Source: Hyphomicrobiaceae bacterium
GTDB taxonomy: Bacteria > Pseudomonadota > Alphaproteobacteria > Rhizobiales > Devosiaceae
Direction: 5' to 3'
NCBI GenBank assembly: GCA_020638095.1
Contig: JACKJF010000003.1
Coordinates: 1,364,001 to 1,428,000, forward strand
DNA length: 64,000 nucleotides
In this document: positions 60,137-64,000 of the stretch, piece by piece
How positions within the stretch are numbered: position 1 is the first letter of the stretch
Layout: each line of letters opens with the position of its first letter
Notes under the pieces: generated by a model
The model's input: only the letters and a program-made list of their open reading frames with translations
The model's database searches: none
What the model was told of the DNA's origin: nothing
Position numbers and translations under genes: made by a program

Positions 60137-62167
60137 TCAGCCACCTGATGGTGGCTGTTCCGCCGCGGCTTCCGTGATACCGGAATCTGCGGGCGTGTCT
60201 GCGGCCGGGCGGTCTGGCGCTGGCGCGGGGTTTTCGACTGAGCATGCGATCGACCGGTCGCCCAGGCGCGCGACGCAGGTTTCAAGCGGCGGCTCCTGCG
60301 TGGCAAGAAGCGCCTCGGCAGTGTGATCCGAGGTCGAGATCACCACGCCAACCGCCTGACGCGGATCCTTGTCCCGGCCGCTCTGAAACAGAAGTGCTCC
60401 ACGCGCCAATGCGCCGGTTTCCGCCTTCAGGCGGACCGTAGCCGTGCCACCACCAAGTCGCACACGCCACACGCCCGGAATGAAGTTCTCACCCAGCATG
60501 TCCGGACCGGGATACGCGGCTTCATCGCCAAGGTTGGCGGGCAAATCGCCATAGCTGTGTTCATCGATCTGCACCTCGATGAACTCGACCGGAATCTCTC
60601 CAGCGCGAACCTTTGCCGTCAGATCGAAGAGATCGGTCGTATTCTGTTCCTGCCAGGCCTTGTCGTCTCCGCCGAAAAAGCTCCGCGCCGCACTGCCAAT
60701 GCCGCGCGCCGGCTTCGGTCTATCGTGCCGGACAAACGAGCGGGACAGACTCAGAAATGGTGCCGGTCTTTTGTCATCGAATGCAACGACCGCATCGGTC
60801 CCATCGGGCGATTCGGGCGCCATGTCAGGATCGAGGGCCGCGTCCGGCGCACCATCGGGCAAGCCGGCGAACACGATGCCGTCGAGGCGGCCACGCGGCC
60901 AGAGCTGGCGATAACTGTCGTTCCAGGAGACCGAACCGCCCGCACGAACCCAAAGGTCGAGATCGGGCTGCTGGCCACCATAGGTCACCAGGGCATCGAC
61001 CGAAATGACGGCAGATGGAGAACTTTCTCCGGAGGTGCTGGCCGCGAGGGCGACCTGCACCTGTCCCTTGACGGCGTCCAGCGAATGGATGCGCGTGGCG
61101 GTGGTGATCCCGACCCCGTATGCCTTGAGAAAATCGATATATCTCGATTGCGGCGCGGGCCGAAGGTCGACGACCTTCTCGACTTTGATCCCGTGTTCGG
61201 CGAAACGGAGCGCGAGCCCCAGTCCCGCATTCCCGATCGTTGCGAGCGCAATGCGCGCGCCCGGCGCCAGCGCATGGTCTCGAAGGAGGCGGAACGCGTC
61301 CGTGGCGCCGACCACTCCAGGCGAACGATTGCCGAGAAAGGGCAGGGGTAGTTCCTTGTAACCCGTTGCCAGAACGATCCGCTTGGCCCGAATGGTCAAA
61401 AGGTGCGACCGATCCGTTTCCTGCCCGCCGAAACCGACCGCGCGGGCGAAACCGGGGGAAATCCGGCTGACGCGAAGGCCAGTCCGCACCTTGATCAGCG
61501 GAATGCCTTCGACCATTTCAACGAGGCTTTGCAGAGCCTCATTTGCGCGCATGCCGCCCCAGCCCTGACCGGTGAGCAGTTGCGATCCACCGAGTTCGTC
61601 ACGCATTTCGAGAACGAGAACATCCGCACCCTGGTCGGCAGCGTCGAGCGCTGCCCCGAGCCCGGAGACGCCGCCGCCAATCACCAGCACTTCGGTCTCC
61701 GCTTCTTCGTGAGAGACCGTCGTCAGATCGAAATTGCGCGCATCGAGCGGGATCATCGGCAACGGCCCGCCGAGTTTCAATCCGAACCCAGGGGGCGCTT
61801 TCGAAACGGCATGGCCCAGCCGTGCGGCAAATTTTTTCCCGCGACTTGGCGGCGCCTGTTCGTCTCGCTCCCTGATCGTCCAGTATTCGCCGCCGTCGCG
61901 GGCGCGAAGTTCACAGCAGCCGAACCGCTTGAAGCGTGCACCGTCGACGGTCCAGACGTCAGGGGCGAGGTCGCGCGACACGCCGATCCTTTCGCCCTCG
62001 AACGCCCCAAGCTCGGAAACACCGTTGGCGAGCGCAGCGGAAAAAACCGTGTCACCGGCGAAGGCCTGCATCGCGACCCCGTCAAGCGTGAAACGGAGCG
62101 GCCTTGTCCGGTCGATCAGGCTGCCGGAAAAGCGGTTGTCGGCGGGAGACTCAACGCGCACAAACAT
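60137..62167 (-). CDS. Shortened sarcosine-oxidase-alpha-like FAD protein
   Basis: 676 residues. An N-terminal ferredoxin-like region (TRPLRFTLDGVAMQAFAGDTVFSAALANGV, about 22-105) is followed by an FAD domain (VLVIGGGVSGLGAALDAADQG, VLEMRDELGG, IVLATGYKELPLPF). The end (about 560-650) vaguely recalls the C-terminus of the glycine-cleavage T domain (GALLFQSG...AVGVVIST). Sarcosine oxidase alpha is about 980 residues, so most of the T domain is missing. The last 30 residues are Ala/Pro rich. ATG 62167 overlaps the upstream stop by one base; GTG 62170 is possible. Confidence 0.65.
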   Translation of the reverse strand: MFVRVESPADNRFSGSLIDRTRPLRFTLDGVAMQAFAGDTVFSAALANGVSELGAFEGERIGVSRDLAPDVWTVDGARFKRFGCCELRARDGGEYWTIRERDEQAPPSRGKKFAARLGHAVSKAPPGFGLKLGGPLPMIPLDARNFDLTTVSHEEAETEVLVIGGGVSGLGAALDAADQGADVLVLEMRDELGGSQLLTGQGWGGMRANEALQSLVEMVEGIPLIKVRTGLRVSRISPGFARAVGFGGQETDRSHLLTIRAKRIVLATGYKELPLPFLGNRSPGVVGATDAFRLLRDHALAPGARIALATIGNAGLGLALRFAEHGIKVEKVVDLRPAPQSRYIDFLKAYGVGITTATRIHSLDAVKGQVQVALAASTSGESSPSAVISVDALVTYGGQQPDLDLWVRAGGSVSWNDSYRQLWPRGRLDGIVFAGLPDGAPDAALDPDMAPESPDGTDAVVAFDDKRPAPFLSLSRSFVRHDRPKPARGIGSAARSFFGGDDKAWQEQNTTDLFDLTAKVRAGEIPVEFIEVQIDEHSYGDLPANLGDEAAYPGPDMLGENFIPGVWRVRLGGGTATVRLKAETGALARGALLFQSGRDKDPRQAVGVVISTSDHTAEALLATQEPPLETCVARLGDRSIACSVENPAPAPDRPAADTPADSGITEAAAEQPPSGG

Positions 62168-63243
62168 CACGATATTCCGGCAGGCAGAGAGAGTGGCAAC
62201 ACGAGGTCACCCGTTCTGCTTTGACGTGCGGCGTCGGGCGCGATCGACTGGAAGAGGCGTTCTTCGTCACGGGTAGGCGCATCGGCGATGAGGCGCGCAA
62301 GCGCCGGCGCGAAGAATGGTCCGGCAAGCCCGAAACCCGCGATCACGAACGGCCGCGCCGAACCCCCGCGTCCCGCCAGCGGACCGCCGCCGCGAACCGA
62401 AATGGTCGTCCGGCTGCTCATCGCTGTGATGTGGCGCACGTCGAATTCGGGAAGGAGCCGCACAGCCGTTGCGAGTGCCGCATCGCGCCCGCCGGAAATC
62501 CCGACGATCCGGGCAAACCGCCCCGAGGCAAACTGTCGAAGGTCGAACTCCGGAACGTAGAGTTCGCCGCGTTCCTTGCCCCTTTGCGAAAGTCCGATGA
62601 CGCTGTCCTGACCGAACGCGAAGCTGGAAGCGAGGAGATCTGAAGGCGAGAAATTGGCGATGGCTTCATTGTCGACCAAAACGATGCGTTTGGCGCGATA
62701 GGTCTGCCCGTTCGCGCTGATGTCGCCGCCCCCCGACGCACCGAACCCAAGCGAAAGGCCGCCAATATCGGTCAGGGAAATGTCCGCCGAACGGCCCGTT
62801 TCGCGAAACTTCAGCCAGAACCGGGCGGGGTCGAACATGCTGACACCACGCACCACGCACCCTGCCGTGCTTCCACGCACCTGCCGCGAAGAAACCGACT
62901 CGCTTTCCTGCCCGTAAAAGCGCGCCATTTGGGTGACATGATCGAGCGCCTGCGCACCCGCGGCGCTGACCGCACCCAGATGCAGGTCGCGGCGGCGGAC
63001 GAGCCAGCGCCCGCCAATGTCGGCGATGAGGCGCTGCCCGTCATCCCGGCACGCACGCAACACATGCCAGGCGTTGGCATTGAGGAAGAACCCAAAACTC
63101 GCTGGCATGTCGCGCGCCAGGCGATAGGGACGGGAGCGGTCGGTGACGAGCAACACGCTCTTGCGGTGGTCCCGAACGAGCGAAATCGCAAGCAGCGCCG
63201 CCAAAACGCTCGTGCCAATGATCGCGACGTCCCGTTCTTCCAC
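62167..63243 (-). CDS. FAD-dependent oxidoreductase-like protein with altered nucleotide motif
   Basis: 358 residues. The start VEERDVAIIGTSVLAALLAISL sits where the GxGxxG dinucleotide motif should be, but the glycines are partly lost (IIGTSVLA). A later GFGLAGPFFAPALARLIAD segment resembles the C-terminal FAD contact of amine-oxidase/DAO proteins. GTG 63243 is chosen; the frame to 63381 upstream would run through the promoter. It precedes the SoxA-like gene with a one-base overlap, suggesting a complex like sarcosine oxidase beta-alpha. Weak evidence for cofactor. Confidence 0.55.
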   Translation of the reverse strand: MEERDVAIIGTSVLAALLAISLVRDHRKSVLLVTDRSRPYRLARDMPASFGFFLNANAWHVLRACRDDGQRLIADIGGRWLVRRRDLHLGAVSAAGAQALDHVTQMARFYGQESESVSSRQVRGSTAGCVVRGVSMFDPARFWLKFRETGRSADISLTDIGGLSLGFGASGGGDISANGQTYRAKRIVLVDNEAIANFSPSDLLASSFAFGQDSVIGLSQRGKERGELYVPEFDLRQFASGRFARIVGISGGRDAALATAVRLLPEFDVRHITAMSSRTTISVRGGGPLAGRGGSARPFVIAGFGLAGPFFAPALARLIADAPTRDEERLFQSIAPDAARQSRTGDLVLPLSLPAGIS

Positions 63244-63374
63244 GCCCGCCTGTTCCTTCCGATTTTTTTCGCGTGGTGCGACATCTCGGTACAATTGCGC
63301 GTTACGCGCTTGGAGCTTTGACCAATTGTTACTATTAAACCCGCCGACACAAAATCCTAATCCGGTAGGGTCAA

Positions 63375-64000
63375 TTGACATTCTGGCTTCTCGCGGCTGC
63401 GCTGTGTGCCCTGGTGCTCGTCACCCTGTGGCTTTCGGCGCGCCAGGGCGCGCGTGTTGCCCGACCTGATGACGGCCAGGGTGGCGAGCGGGCTTTGTTT
63501 CGTGCCCGGCTCAAGGACATTGAAACCGACCTCGACATGGGCCGGATGGGTGAAGCGGAGGCGGAATCGGCCCGCGCCGAACTGGCCCGTGAAGTGATGC
63601 GCCTGGAAGATACGAGCCACGTTTCGCACCACCCGGCGGGTCGCAAGCAATGGGCCGTGATGGGACTGACTGTGCTGCTGGTGCCGGTCCTGGCGTTCTG
63701 GGTCTATTCAGAACTCGGCCGCCCGGAGCTGCCATCGCTGCCATTGGCCGCGCGGCCCGAAGCGCAGATCGGCAATCTCAGCTTCGAGGAGGCCATTTCA
63801 CGCGTCGAGGCGCGCATGCAGCAGGATCCGTCCGATGTGCGCGGCTGGCAGGTGCTCGGCCCCGCCTACATGCAGCTTGAGCGTTTTGGCGACGCCGTCA
63901 ACGCATTTGGACGTATCAACGCCCTGTCCGAGCCAACCGCGGCGACCCTGACCGACGAGGCCGAGGCCCGGATCATGTTCAACAACGGGCATTTCGATAC
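63375..64000 (+). CDS. ccmI: Cytochrome c biogenesis protein CcmI (partial)
   Basis: The first 208 codons of a protein that continues past the edge. It has two membrane helices (about 2-20 and 95-115) and a loop with the CcmI/CycH pattern LFRARLKDIETDLDMGRMGEAEAESARAELAREVMRLED-type helix, then TPR-like helices (DPSDVRGWQVLGPAYMQLERFGDAVNAFGR-type). CcmI escorts apocytochrome c to the haem ligation machinery. The start is TTG 63375 with TAGGGT four bases before; no other start fits. Other ccm genes probably follow. Confidence 0.85.
   Translation, partial: MTFWLLAAALCALVLVTLWLSARQGARVARPDDGQGGERALFRARLKDIETDLDMGRMGEAEAESARAELAREVMRLEDTSHVSHHPAGRKQWAVMGLTVLLVPVLAFWVYSELGRPELPSLPLAARPEAQIGNLSFEEAISRVEARMQQDPSDVRGWQVLGPAYMQLERFGDAVNAFGRINALSEPTAATLTDEAEARIMFNNGHFD

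Noticed and set aside
1..64000. tRNA, rRNA, CRISPR arrays, insertion sequences
   Set aside because: No cloverleaf ends, spaced direct repeats, transposase motifs or rRNA blocks were noticed. Small RNAs cannot be excluded by eye.

Overview
GC-rich alphaproteobacterial chromosome, most likely Hyphomicrobiales (Rhizobiales). The pointers are a MucR/Ros regulator, a FeuN-FeuP-FeuQ-like trio, DUF5330, DUF1491 and DUF2336 genes, a free DnaA domain IV protein next to a DUF6456 gene, CtrA-type TTAA-N7-TTAA boxes, a relic of a gene transfer agent, and palindromic repeats of the rhizobial kind. Some combinations recall Devosia relatives, but the genus cannot be fixed by eye. Coding is dense, with many ATGA or 8-base overlaps. 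I saw no rRNA, tRNA, CRISPR array, intact prophage or insertion sequence.

Layout. 1-9856: a membrane-bound [NiFe] uptake hydrogenase locus in two divergent operons. Leftward are maturation protease, HupH-like protein, small subunit, a NarI-like cytochrome b and the large subunit (cut by the left edge). Rightward is hypCABDFE. An FNR/FixK-like box lies between them. 9866-19862: a carbon-use island with 3-hydroxybutyrate dehydrogenase, acyl-CoA ligase and thiolase on the minus strand, and a PAS-LuxR regulator, a complete branched-chain-type ABC importer and an alpha/beta hydrolase on the plus strand. Together these could import and degrade a 3-hydroxybutyrate-like compound to acetyl-CoA. 19875-26697: a peptide-type ABC importer (with a permease-ATPase fusion), its FCD/GntR regulator and a divergent DUF1028 gene, with a pair of palindromic operators between them.

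26811-36083: housekeeping and stress genes (SH3 protein, asparaginase, beta-helix Tat protein, YbjQ, HerA-like ATPase with a degenerate LOG-like protein, receiver protein, Fe-SOD, oligopeptidase B, MsrB). 36170-42099: the seven-gene Mrp Na+/H+ antiporter. 42249-50837: MucR, DnaA-like and DUF6456 proteins, SufE, DUF5330, a PAS sensor kinase, a peptidoglycan-binding protein, DUF1491, DUF2336 and a lipoprotein. 50895-54817: PBP1A with DUF1214 and DUF1254 genes, and a YcgN-like protein. 54915-55778: the collapsed gene transfer agent remnant. 55852-58217: the FeuNPQ-like signalling operon. 58257-64000: a surface lipoprotein, an unknown 420-residue protein, two odd FAD proteins (one a shortened sarcosine-oxidase-alpha relative) and the start of ccmI.

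Most notable: the small-cytochrome b-large hydrogenase gene order; the self-contained 3-hydroxybutyrate-type island; the twin 16-bp operators; convergent genes whose stop codons are a shared or duplicated CTAG, with palindromic repeats lodged at the duplicated ones; the gene transfer agent scar; and several CtrA-like boxes.
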